Assembly: GCF_000372725.1 (NCBI RefSeq)
Contig: NW_005201551.1
Location: 174,149-221,987, forward strand
Length of the DNA stretch: 47,839 nt
Direction of reading: 5' to 3'
Source: Emiliania huxleyi CCMP1516
Lineage: Eukaryota > Haptophyta > Isochrysidales > Noelaerhabdaceae
Under the pieces are notes generated by a model. It ran no database searches. It was not told the origin of the DNA and saw only the letters and a list, made by a program, of their open reading frames with translations. Shown piece by piece: positions 18,983 to 28,622 of this stretch. A program made the position numbers and the translations under genes. The stretch's first letter is position 1; every line of letters starts with the position of its first letter.

Positions 18983-19753
18983 ATGCTTTAACCCGTGGCC
19001 GTTTGGTGCGCTTGGCGGCAGACTTGGGCGCGTTCCTTCTTACCGAGACTGTGCTCGTGGGTACATGCATCCGCTGCGAATAGGTATCACAAGCTGCTGG
19101 ACAAGGCCAGCTGCCTCGCGCCGCTGCGGCGGAGCAAAGCGTTTGAGCGCGAGCTTGCGGATGAGTGCGACGTCTCATAGAAGACTCGGAGAGTAACATC
19201 TAACATCTAGAAACCGGTGTGCTTGGCACACCGGTATGCTTTCGTTCCAAGTGATGTGAAGCCGCGAAGGGGATACATTTTCTCCGATCCCGTTGAATCC
19301 CTTTCCTTCCTCTTTACCTTTGTTTCTCTTGGGGGTGGGCCGGAGTGCGGAGAAATTCACACGCGCGGGGAGGTAAGGTGCCGGGTACTGTTTAGATGTA
19401 CTCGGGGCGGGGTCTTTACGGGGTAACTATGTGGCTCTTCGAACATACTAGTACCCGATGGTCGACTGCGGACGTTTTTTTTTCGACACGATGCAGGCAT
19501 GTGGACCAAGCAAGCAAGCCAGCGACACCTCCCTCGGTCGGGGAGGCGCGCACCTGCTGCTTCCACCGATCCTGATTTATCAAACTTGGGAGGAAAGGAC
19601 TGTTGGTTATCCGCTTGTGTTCGCCCTCCACTATGGATCCCAAGTGTATCAATCAAACTCATTCCAGCGAATGAATGGACCGGGTTCGCTTTTTTGGCAT
19701 TAGCGGCCCCATCGGCTTCTCGCCTAGCTTCTCGCACCTGGTCGCCGTAGCTA
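18983..19753. other. No confident gene; possible exon fragments
   Basis: Short plus-strand stretches (RLVRLAADLGAFLLTETVL near 19010-19070; KAFERELADECDVS ending at 19180) look protein-like but could not be joined. 19210-19240 contains an AACCGGTGTGCTTGGCACAC... inverted repeat (ACCGGTGTGC / GCACACCGGT). Confidence 0.35.
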
Positions 19754-20469
19754 TTGCTGGCCGCGATGTACGATGGCGCATCGAGCAGGGCCCTTCCGCC
19801 TGTGCTGGGGACTGCGCTGGGAACAGAGCACGCGGAGCTCTTGCCGACATTGCAGTCGCCGCCGATTGGCAACGCGAGAGCATTGCAGGCAGCACCTTGC
19901 GGGGTGATCTCAAGAGGCCTGCGCATGTGCTACGACAGACCTACGTCGACACCCGACTACGTCGCAAGCGCGGCTGCCTGCCGCGCCTCGTGCGAGGCGT
20001 GGCGGCCCTAGATGCAATGTGTGGGTCTCAGCCACTGTGACTGCTCGGCGGAGGGCGTGAGCATGGTATCCTCGAGTGAATTCCAACGATGCTGATTCAG
20101 CCGATATGCCCACTCGTTCACCCTTGGAGTCCAACCTCGCACTCTGCTGGCCCACAGGAGTCAGCCAGCTGCGCCTACCATACGTACTGGCAGCCCAGTG
20201 GCTGGTGCCGTCAGGTGACACACACAGAGGACTCGCCGAGAGAATCCGAGATACATCCGCCGTTCCCCGCCAGCCCAACCGCTGCTAGAAGGCTCATCCG
20301 GATGCAGACTCGCACACCGGCGCCTCTGACCCGATCGTGCCCCCCCCACCCCAGACGGCGAGCTGCAATATGCTCTGGCCAACGTCGTGCGCCAGCGGCT
20401 GCACGATCCAGGTCACCGCTGTCTGCAAAGCAGATGCATCGGTTGCGCTGCTGCCGCCGCCGCCGTCAC

Positions 20470-20532
<63 letters not shown>

Positions 20533-23500
20533 TGCCGCCGCCGCCGCCGCCACCGCCGTCACCACCCGGACATTGCCAAGCATGGTGCTCTAGCAATACC
20601 AACAGGCGCGCCGCTTGCTGCGCCTTCAACCCGCCACTCCCAGACCTCACCCTGCACGCTGCGTTAGACCGGGGTCCCTGCAATTGGCGCGATGGAGCCC
20701 TAACTCGATGCCCTTCCCCGCCATAGCTGGTCGAAGAAGTGCAACTGGGCCGGATGCCCCGCCTGCAGCGACTGCTCCGCCGTCGCGAGGCAATCAACCG
20801 CCACGTGCAAAGCGCACTGCCCCTTCGAGAACTACCCGTGGGCTGTCAAGTTTGTCGCCAGGAGACCCCTACAAGAAAGGTGCCAGTAGATACGTCCACC
20901 CCTCCTGATGCGTGTTTCAGGTGTACCTGGGCCGGCTGCAGTGGATGCTCTCCCGAATGCTCGGACTCGAGCTTGGCATCCACCCTGCCGCCTCCGTCAC
21001 CCTCGCCCTCGGCGACGGGCGGCGCGTGCATGCCGCACTGCCCATTTGAGAAGCACCCATGGACCGTCAAGTGCGGATGGAAGGGCTGTAGTGGATGCGT
21101 GCCTGAGTGTGTCGCTCCTCCCTCCCCACCCCCCTCATCCTCACCTGCGCCGCCACCCCCCTCGCCCACACCGCCTCCGTCGGCCTCCCCAACGCCACCA
21201 CCATCACCCTCGTCGCCACCACCGTCACCCTCGTCGCCACCACCACCGCCCTCGTCACCGCCGCCGTCGCCAGGACCAGCGCCTCCCCCGCCGTCTGCCT
21301 CGCCGACTCCACCGTTGCCATCACTACCACCGCCGCCTTCGCCGCCTCTGCCCTCACCGATGCCCTCACCACCACCACCCTCGCCCTCTCCGCCACCACC
21401 CTCACCCGTGCCGCCGCCGCCGCCGCTGGCGCCACCACCCTCGGCATTACCTTCACCCCCACCACTGCCCTCGCCGCCTCCGCACACCTCCCCGTCGCCA
21501 CCGCCCCCATCCGCCTCCCCTTCCCCACCGCCCTCCGCCTCGCCGTTGCCTCCGCCTTCTGCATCCCCGATGCCACCCTCCGCGTCACCGTCTCCACCGC
21601 CACCCAGCCCGGCGCCACCGTCTCCATCGCCTCCATCGCCGTCACCGCCCCCACCAACGCCCGCATACCCGGTTCAAATGTCGCCACCTCCATCAACGCC
21701 TCCCGTGGTCGTCGCTGACGACGATCTTGTGATGTGCTGCTTTGCCATGATTGCGAGCTGCCTGGCTTGCTCTGCCGGCGTGAGCGTGAGCGAGTACTGT
21801 GAGTCGAACCCAAAGGTTGATGGTTGCGAGGAGGCTTCTCCGCCGCCGTCGCCCAACCCGCCGGCATCGATGAGCTGCAGCATTCCCGTCTCCACGCGGC
21901 CTCAAGAGTACTGCGCTGATCGGCCTCCGCTATGGCAAGGGGTTAAGCAAGGGGGCACGGCGGCGTGTAAGAAGTACTGCGAGGGCTTTCCCGGCTGCAA
22001 GTTCTTTGCGTCGTGGGCGGCAACCAGCTGGTGCTCGATACGCAGCGGACCGGGCGCTGGTGCGGGCTTCCCAGCTCTCTTTCAAAGCACCCTCTGCGAA
22101 CAGGTGCCGGCTGGTCGCAAGCTGCGACCGGGTGTGGGAGTCGTCGACGGACGACATCGTCGCAATGGGATGCGCGCTGGTCGCGCCTCGAGAGCCTCCG
22201 CCGCCCCCGTCGCTGCCACCGCCACCCGCAGACCCACCAGTCGAGTCCCCGTCACAGCCTCCACAACCGCCGCCCGGGCCCCCGCCTTCCCCGATGAACC
22301 TCCGCAACATCTTTTGGATCATCGCCGATGACCTCCGACCGCAGCTCGGCGTGTACGGCTCTCCGGAGATCAAGTCGCCCAACATCGACGCGCTGGCGGC
22401 CGACAGCACCCTCTTCGAGCGAGCGTACTGCCAGGTGCAGCCGCCCTCGATAGAGAAATGTGGCCCGTTGTGGACGCGGTTCATTGACCTCTGCTTGCAC
22501 ATGACGTGTGGAGTGGCAGGGCGCTTCCGTGGCTTTTGGTGAGGAGACCTCTACCTTTCGCCAACCATAGGTGCCCACTTGCGGTGCCTCGCGCGCGAGC
22601 ATGTTGACTGGGCTGTATGCATCGCCGACCCGCTTCATCAACTTCAACACTCGCGCGGACCAGGACGCGGCCAACGTGCCAGATGTGGCGAAAACATTTC
22701 GGATGGCCGGGTGCAGCGCGTGGCGACAGGGTCACAGCATGGGCGAGACGTGATTGCCGCGACTCTGCGATAGGTACAAGGCCATCTCCAACGGCAAGAT
22801 CTACCACCACAGTGGCGACAACAAGGAGTCGTGGGACGAGGTCTGCGGTCACGACGCTGGCAGCATCGACGGACTGCCTTGTAACTACACCGCACGGCCA
22901 GGCTCGATGTGCTGGTGTGAGCTTCAGTCTGAGACAGCCATTGCCAAAAGCCGTTCCCTACGGCCCTCTTGCACCCCACTGTATCGTCTCCCTTCGAGTC
23001 CGCCCATTTCCTCCGGCCCTGGATTCAATTAACCCCCCCCCCTTTTCAACCAAGGCCCCCCCCCCCCCCCCTTTCCCCAACAGCATCTGGCCACAGAGAG
23101 GCCAAACCCGCAAGGGGCTCGCCAAGGCTACGGTCTGCCCTGCATTCGTGTCGGGTGGATTGATATGTAGCACCTGTTCACAGCGAACACTGTAAGTAGG
23201 CCAACTCGGATGGATCGTTGGAGAACGAGCGGGAGAGTGGCAAGCAACTTCGGGCATACGTCAAGACACTGCAGGGCAGCGCACGCTTTCAGGCATGCCT
23301 CTGGTGCGAATCTCGCCGACATCTCGACAATCTCGGTTCAGCGTCAGCTTTGATCGTATCAGGCGAACGGACAGGGCCAGTGCTTTGGGTGTGGCTGGCC
23401 CGCATGGAGTGGGACCGACGTGCACGACGACGGCCTTGTCGAGCGCGGCTACCCCGACGGCAAGATGGTTGTCAAGATCTTCAACGACCTCCGGGTCGCA

Positions 23501-24415
23501 AAAGTGGAGGCAAAGCCCTTCTTCATCACGTGCGGCTTCGTGCGGCCGCACCTTCCCTTTGTTGCGCCGCTAAGGGATTGGGAGGCGTACGAGAGGGCCG
23601 ATGTTCAAGTGCCGCCGTGGGGCAACAACCGCATCGCCGAGGGGGCGCCCCCACGGGCACTGCACTACCGCGAGCTCGGCGTCTACGACGTTGGCACGAA
23701 CCCCGTGACGGACAACTCAGGAGGGTACCTCATGCCCGAGTACGGGCTGGGCAATCCGCTCTCGGAGGAGATCTCGCGCTCGCTTGTGCATGGCTACTAC
23801 GCGACGGTAACCTACGTTGACCGGCTCGTTGGGCACGTCATTGGCGAACTCAAGTCACTCGAAATGTACGACGAGACGATCATCGTCTTCAACAGTGACC
23901 ACGGCTATCAGCTGGGCGAGCACGGCACGTGGTGCAAACACTCACTTTTCGAGACGTCGCTGCGCATCCCGCTCTTCATCAAGGCGCCGGGCATCGCCCC
24001 GTCGCGCGTGCCGGCGCTCGTGGAAAATGTCGACATATACCCCACCCTGCTCGACCTCGTCGGGATCGCAGCGCCACCGCACCTCCACGGCAAGAGTCTC
24101 GTTCCAGTCATGCGCGATCCCAGCGCACCCCACAAGGGCCCCGTCTTTGCCCGCTACCGCGACGGCGACTCGGTGCGCTTTCCGGACCTCGCGTACAGCG
24201 AGTATTGCCTGCGGAACTGTTGGTCTCCCGAGACCTGCTCTCAATACTGCGCGACTCCGCACCCCACCGACCGCATGCTCTACGACCATACAATCGACCC
24301 CAACGAGGACCTCAACCGATGGAACACAGGGTGGAACCGATCGCAATACGCCGGGCAGATCCACGAGATGCGTGCCGCGCTCGACAGGCACCGGCGCGAG
24401 AGGGATCGCGCATAG
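19754..24415 (+). CDS. Extracellular proline-rich, cysteine-rich protein with C-terminal iduronate-2-sulfatase-like domain
   Basis: C-terminal sulfatase (22296-24290): NLRNIFWIIADDLRPQLG with the metal-binding DD, FGE-type motif CGASR at 22580-22594 (canonical C-x-P-S-R with A for P), FFITCGFVRPHLPF, FNSDHGYQLGEHGTWCKHS and DIYPTLLDLVG. This is the iduronate-2-sulfatase/choline-sulfatase branch. Upstream are proline-rich linkers (20455-20560, 21120-21690, 22195-22300), two related cysteine modules with CKAHCPFENYPW / CMPHCPFEKHPW, a CLACSAGVSVSEYC module, and PAN-like modules (YCADRPP...CKKYCEGF; a diverged one near 19935). Inferred introns: 20850-20920, 22435-22570, 22711-22773, and one from about 22893 to 23355. 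Stop at 24413-24415. It probably acts on sulfated polysaccharide in the cell wall or scale matrix (inference). Exons before 20700 are tentative. Confidence 0.75.
20455..20572. repeat. (CCG)n proline-coding trinucleotide run
   Basis: About 35 consecutive CCG triplets with a few CTG or TCA interruptions encode polyproline in the frame of the sulfatase gene. Reverse-strand glycine and alanine frames are shadows. Confidence 0.9.
21120..21690 (+). repeat. Hydroxyproline-type PPSP/SPPP coding region
   Basis: Codes for about 190 residues made of PPSPSP, PPSAS and PPSSPP units, as in algal cell-wall extensin/pherophorin-like linkers. It stays open in all frames because the units are CCN-rich. Confidence 0.85.
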
Positions 24416-24477
24416 CGCTTCGATCGGCGGCCGCTAGGAGAGAATATCTGGCCGAGAAGTCGTGCTTGGAGCTGTCA

Positions 24478-24750
24478 GTTTTCTTGTGGGGTGGGCAGGA
24501 ACTCAAACTCTTGCGGGAGGCGGGGCGGGGAGGGGGGGGGGGTGCGCTTTGCGGATTGGTAGAGCTCAATCTTTTCAAGGAGGGGGCCGCCCCGAGCTTG
24601 AAGGCGCGAGACGCCCCCCCCTCGCCACTCGCCCCTCCCCCGCCCAATGCTCATAGCTCCTCCCCTCGCGTGCAGACGCTCGTCGTGGGCAACAAGGAGC
24701 AGCCTGAGCTGATGCCCGTGTGCGAGGAGCGCGGCATCAAGCTGTGCTGA
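24478..24750 (+). pseudogene. Detached 3' end of an LRR gene, paralogous to 42676-42850
   Basis: Reads QELKLLREAG, then GLVELNLFKEGAAPSLK, a GC-AG intron beginning GCGCGAGACGCC, and a last exon with VVGNKEQPELMPVCEERGIKLC and a TGA. The minus-strand LRR gene ends with VGNKQPELVAVCEERGISLY after a matching intron at the same codon. Intron and exon are about equally conserved, as is GCCTCTCCAGCC after the stop. The LRR body is missing, so this is a relocated terminal fragment. Confidence 0.75.
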
Positions 24751-25305
24751 GCCTCTCCAGCCGCGAGCGGCAACCAAGACCCTCGACGGGCGGCCCGCGG
24801 CAGAGTCCAGAGAGAGCTGGGGCCAGCGCGCGCAGCGGTCTCTATGGGGCTTATGCACATGCACATATACCGCTGAAGTGTTCGTCTCTGAGACCGAGAG
24901 AGGCTGATTCCGCTGGGAGTGCGTAATTTCTTTCGGTTGCCTCGATTTTAAAGCCCGCCCCGCGTGCTCGATGCGCGTGAAGCCGTACACATGAGAGAGA
25001 GAGAGCGCGCGTAGGGCCCTTAATTAGGGGCCTAGAGAACACAAGTCACAACCCCCTCTCCCTTTTCTCCCAGTGTAAGCCGCAAAGCGTAAAGCTAAAG
25101 GTACCCGCCCCTGGGGGGCCCATTCTTCATACCCATGGGGGATTTTCCCCCAAACGGGACAGTACATGCCCCCCTGATGGGCATGGCATTTCCAGCAAGC
25201 CCCCCCCCCCCCCCCCCCAGCGTATGGGGCCATATCTTGAGAGATCCCCGCTGCGCTGCGCTCTCCTGGAGCGGACTGCCGACGCGACTAGCCTGCTCAA
25301 CGCCT
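24751..25305. other. No gene seen
   Basis: Terminal region of the LRR fragment, then low-identity sequence. A run of about 20 C bases lies at 25200-25219. CCATGGGGGATTTTCCCCC at 25133-25151 forms a short hairpin. Confidence 0.4.
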
Positions 25306-26921
25306 TCAGATGTCGCCGACAAACTCGGCGCCCTCCTTGGAGCGCTGCAGCCACTTTGCACAGTTGAGCGCCGTCGGCACGACGATGACGGCGCCCGCGG
25401 CGGCGCCGAGCAGTTCGTCGGAGACCTGGACGCCCGCGACGAGCGCGGGCAGGTACTTCGCGGCGTAGGCGAGGCCGCCCGAGAGCGCGAGCAGCTTTGC
25501 GAGGAAGGCGGCGTTGCCGTCCGCCGCCCACGCCTCGCCCAAGTCCTCCCACCCGACCAGTGCGGCGGCCTGCGACGGCGGCGGCGCAGCGGAAGCGGAA
25601 GCGGCGGCGGAAGCGGCGGCGGAAGCGGCGGCGGAAGCGGCGGCGGAAGCGGCGGCGGAAGCGGCGGCGGCAGAGGAGGCGGCGGACTCATCGGACGCTG
25701 GTGCAGACGCGGCGCCACCTTCTGATGGCGACTCGCCCCGGGCGGATGCTAGGAGGGCCGCCCAGGCGGCAGCTGCCTCGTCTGCGCCCGCCTGCCATGT
25801 CCAGCCACTGGCGAGTGCGAGGCGGAGGCAGGCGAGCGCCAGCGTGGTGTTGCCGACACACGTCATCGCCGCCTGCAGGAGATATGGGGAGATAAAGGGA
25901 GATGGGGGGAGAAAGGGGGAGAAAGGGGGAGATATGGGGAGATATGGGGAGATGCGGTATCGCCGCCTGCAGCGTGACGCACCACGCGATGGCGGGCGCC
26001 TGCAGGAGATATGGGGAGATATGGGGAGAGGTGGGGAGATGTGGGGAGAGATGGGGAGACGGCGGGCGCGTTGTAGAAGAGGTGGTACGTGCACGCGACA
26101 ATCCCCGACGTGTGGAGCGGCAGCATGCCCCAGGTGACGCCTTTATTAATTAACGAGCGTTAATAATTACCATTGCATTAATTAACGAGGCGCAGCATGC
26201 CCCACGTGACGCCTCTCCACCTGGGTTGTGCCACCGCGTCGGCGTACCGCCAGGCGAGCCCCATCGCCACAAGCCACTCCACCAGCGACGAGGTGTGAAT
26301 GACCCACGTGGGCATCGACAGCGCGTTGGACGGCTCCGCGGGCCAAAGCCCGGCGGGCGCGTTGCCGATCCCGCCCAGCCAAGGCGTGTGCACCGAAGCC
26401 CCGCCGGAGGCAAAGACCGCCACCGCCGACAGCGCCGAGAGGGAACCGAGCGCGGTGGCGGCAGCGCGGAGCGACGCTTCGTCCGCCGCCGGAGCGCGCA
26501 CGCCCTTCTCCTCCACGTCGATCGCGTCCCGAAACCCGAAGACGACGACGCAGTTGGTGATGGCGAGCAACGACTCGGCCGATCCATGCAGCCAATCGGC
26601 GTCGGCGAGGCTGACGCCGAAGAGGGCACCAGCGCCAATCGCCGCCGGGATGGAGCCGAAGACGAAGGCCAGCAGGAAGGTGAGGCCAAATGTCACTCCC
26701 GGAGGCGCGCCAACCGTCGGGTGCTTTAGCCAGTACAGCATCGCCAGCCACGGAAAGAGCGAGGCGCCAAACAGAGATCCGGCAAGCTCGTCAGCGGTCG
26801 AGGAGAGGGCTCCGCCGCCGTCGGCTAGCAGGAGGAGCTCTGGCGCGGCCAGCGTCACAGGGCCGGCACGCAACGGTGAGGTACTTGCCGGGCCAAGCCG
26901 AGGGAGCAACGGAGTGAGCAT
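25306..26921 (-). CDS. Plastid-type membrane protein, DUF3593-DUF2499 (Ycf49-like) fusion
   Basis: Start chosen at the ATG at 26921 (MLTPLLPRLG). The first half matches DUF3593: LFPWLAMLYWLKH, a hydrophobic span, then ADADWLHGSAESLLAITNCV and VFGFRDA. The second half matches DUF2499/Ycf49: SMPTWVIHTSSLVEWLVAMG, then (spliced) GVTWGMLPLHTSGIVACTYH, FYNAPAIAWCVTLQAAMTCV and GNTTLALA. A variable alanine-rich linker (25570-25690, AAAS units) and a C-terminal helical part ending at 25306 follow. Three introns: about 26208-26134, 26066-26003 and 25970-25876. Each begins with GC, ends with AG and repeats the following exon's first bases (GCGTCAC, GCGCCCGCC, GCGGCGAT). Ycf49-type proteins are thylakoid- or envelope-associated in plants and cyanobacteria; their function is poorly known. 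Confidence 0.83.
25873..26062. repeat. Two minisatellite introns (GATATGGGGA units)
   Basis: 25880-25952 and 26004-26060 are built from GATATGGGGA / GAAAGGGGGA units and share CCTGCAGGAGATATGGGG at one end. On the minus strand both end CATATCTCCTGCAG. They are the second and third introns of the DUF3593-DUF2499 gene. Confidence 0.9.
26134..26215. repeat. TTAATTAA-type intron with duplicated exon end
   Basis: GGCGTCACxTGGGGCATGCTG occurs on both sides (26191-26211 and 26121-26141 on the minus strand). The middle holds CGTTAATTAATGC and AACGCTCGTTAATTAATAA, a partial inverted repeat. Confidence 0.85.
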
Positions 26922-27007
26922 GTGCTGCCGATGTGATGTCTCGAGGTCTCGGGATATCGGCTGGGAAAAAAGAAAAAGCGATGTTGTCCGTTTTCCTTCC
27001 TTCTTTT

Positions 27008-27064
27008 TCGAGGTTCTCGAGGTGGATATCCTTTGGCCGCGTTGGGTAGCGAGGATTGGTGTGA
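27008..27064 (+). repeat. Dispersed cassette, copy 2 (first half)
   Basis: CGAGGTTCTCGAGGTGGATA through GAGGATTGGTGTGA. It begins 87 bases upstream of the ATG of the DUF3593-DUF2499 gene, in the same relative orientation as the copies at 5327 and 43989. Confidence 0.9.
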
Positions 27065-27319
27065 GGCTGACTAGCTTTTGGTTGAAATAAAATGTCTGCG
27101 CTCCCGTAGTTCGCACTCGTTCCTCTGCGAGTCAACGCACAACGGACCGCAAGGCGCGAGACACACACAACACCCGTACTCTCCCGCACCATCTCCGTCG
27201 CTCGGTTGCTCAGCCATACCACCTCAGGGAGGCGGCCAGGGCTCTACATAGACTCGCTCGGTCGAAAGAGCCCCAGACAGATTGGCACCCATGCCTCTCT
27301 CTACATGTACATCTTTGTT

Positions 27320-27632
27320 TGATAGGCAGGCGAAACACAGTCCGACCAACGACTGGGACACCACCGCGGTATGGGTGGACGCGGGACGGGCGGTGACGGT
27401 CACACAGGTGCGACACACAGAACCACAAGACAAGACACTCAGCCAACGTTGCTGCCACACCCATCCTGAGCGGACTCCCTAGTCACCCGCGGCCGGACTC
27501 CATCCGACACGCGTTGCTGGGCGCTCAGAGCCGCGTCCCCTGGCTCGCCACCCCGACGCTCAAGGCGCCCGAGTCGAACGACAGGCGGCACGCGAAGACT
27601 GGTTGCAATCCCGCCGACCGCCAGGCCGCGAG
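27320..27632 (-). mobile_element. SINE/LINE-end element, subfamily B (copy 2)
   Basis: Aligned with 18007-18341; about 93% identical by eye through ACACAGAACCACAAGACAAG and GGCACGCGAAGACTGGTTGC. The tail at the left is short (GATAGGCAGG). No clear target-site duplication found. Confidence 0.75.
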
Positions 27633-28293
27633 GGGGGGGTCAAGTATGGTACCCTAGACCGGCCTGAACGAGGCGCAATTCGATGATATGCGGGACGTTT
27701 ACGGGATTCAGCTCGCCCACGAGGACAAGTGTGCCATTCTTTTGGATCGGGCAGACCGCTTCGAGGCACTTGAGCACTTGAGCACTGGATAGGGTCGATT
27801 CCGCATGGTACGGGACCCCGTATTACAGGCGTAAGGCGGAGCTCCTCCAGATCTACCGCGACTGGGACAGTGCCGAGGTGGCACACACAGCACAACCGCA
27901 TCCTCGATGAGTTTCAGCGACGCTCCGGTACCCTGGATGGTCGTGGGTATTATAGTGACCCATCATATGTGTATTATAGTGACCCATCTATGTGATACCA
28001 AAACAGGGCCGCGGGGGGCGTTGCTGGGGGGCCGCTAGAGAGGTGTCCGTTTTTATTTATTTATTTATTTTGGGGCCGCTGGAGGGCCGCTAGAAGGTTG
28101 CGGCGACGGCGGCGGCGGCTACGGCGGCGACGCCAACACAAAACCCCGGCGGCACCTCCGCCGCCGTCTCCGGCGACGTCGGCCGAGGCGGCGGCGGCAG
28201 GAGCCGCTTGTCGGGAGACCTCTGGTCGGCGGCCGCGGGCGCGGGGGGCGTCTGTGCTTTGCCGGCTTGTTGCGCGGCGGCCGCCCGGCGGCG

Positions 28294-28328
<35 letters not shown>

Positions 28329-28550
28329 ATCGTTGCCGACGTGTCGCATCTTTGCCGGCAGAGGCGCGGGCGGCTGCACTGTGGGGGGGGTACCGAGCAG
28401 TGCACGGCCGCTCCCCTGCTGTGATACACGAGACCCAGGTCCACGCACCCTCCATTTGCATAACCCGCGCCCCAAAACATCAAGACATGCCAGCCCCCTG
28501 CTCTCCACGGTGGTCATTGACACACACGTCACATGGTCACCCCCGCCCTA
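27633..28550. other. No confident gene
   Basis: 27640-27658 is an inverted copy of 12834-12858. ATTATAGTGACCCATC is repeated at 27948 and 27972. 28055-28070 is a TTTA tetranucleotide run. 28290-28330 is a GGC triplet run that opens alanine/glycine/proline frames on both strands. Confidence 0.45.
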
Positions 28551-28622
28551 GCGATATGTCCACCGGGCGCCGCTCCAACAGCACATCGAGCCGCCCGCCG
28601 CCCGCCCCGCCAGTGCTCGCGC

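Noticed and set aside
20846..21487. Glycine-rich minus-strand frame opposite the sulfatase linker
   Set aside because: Mirror image of the proline-coding repeats; no start context and no domain.
26922..27116. Upstream in-frame extension of the DUF3593-DUF2499 gene
   Set aside because: It translates the dispersed cassette and a poly-purine tract and resembles neither a transit peptide nor the family.
28090..28532. Alanine/proline-rich frames around a GGC run as a gene
   Set aside because: Open on both strands because of the triplet run; no conserved domain or splice structure found.
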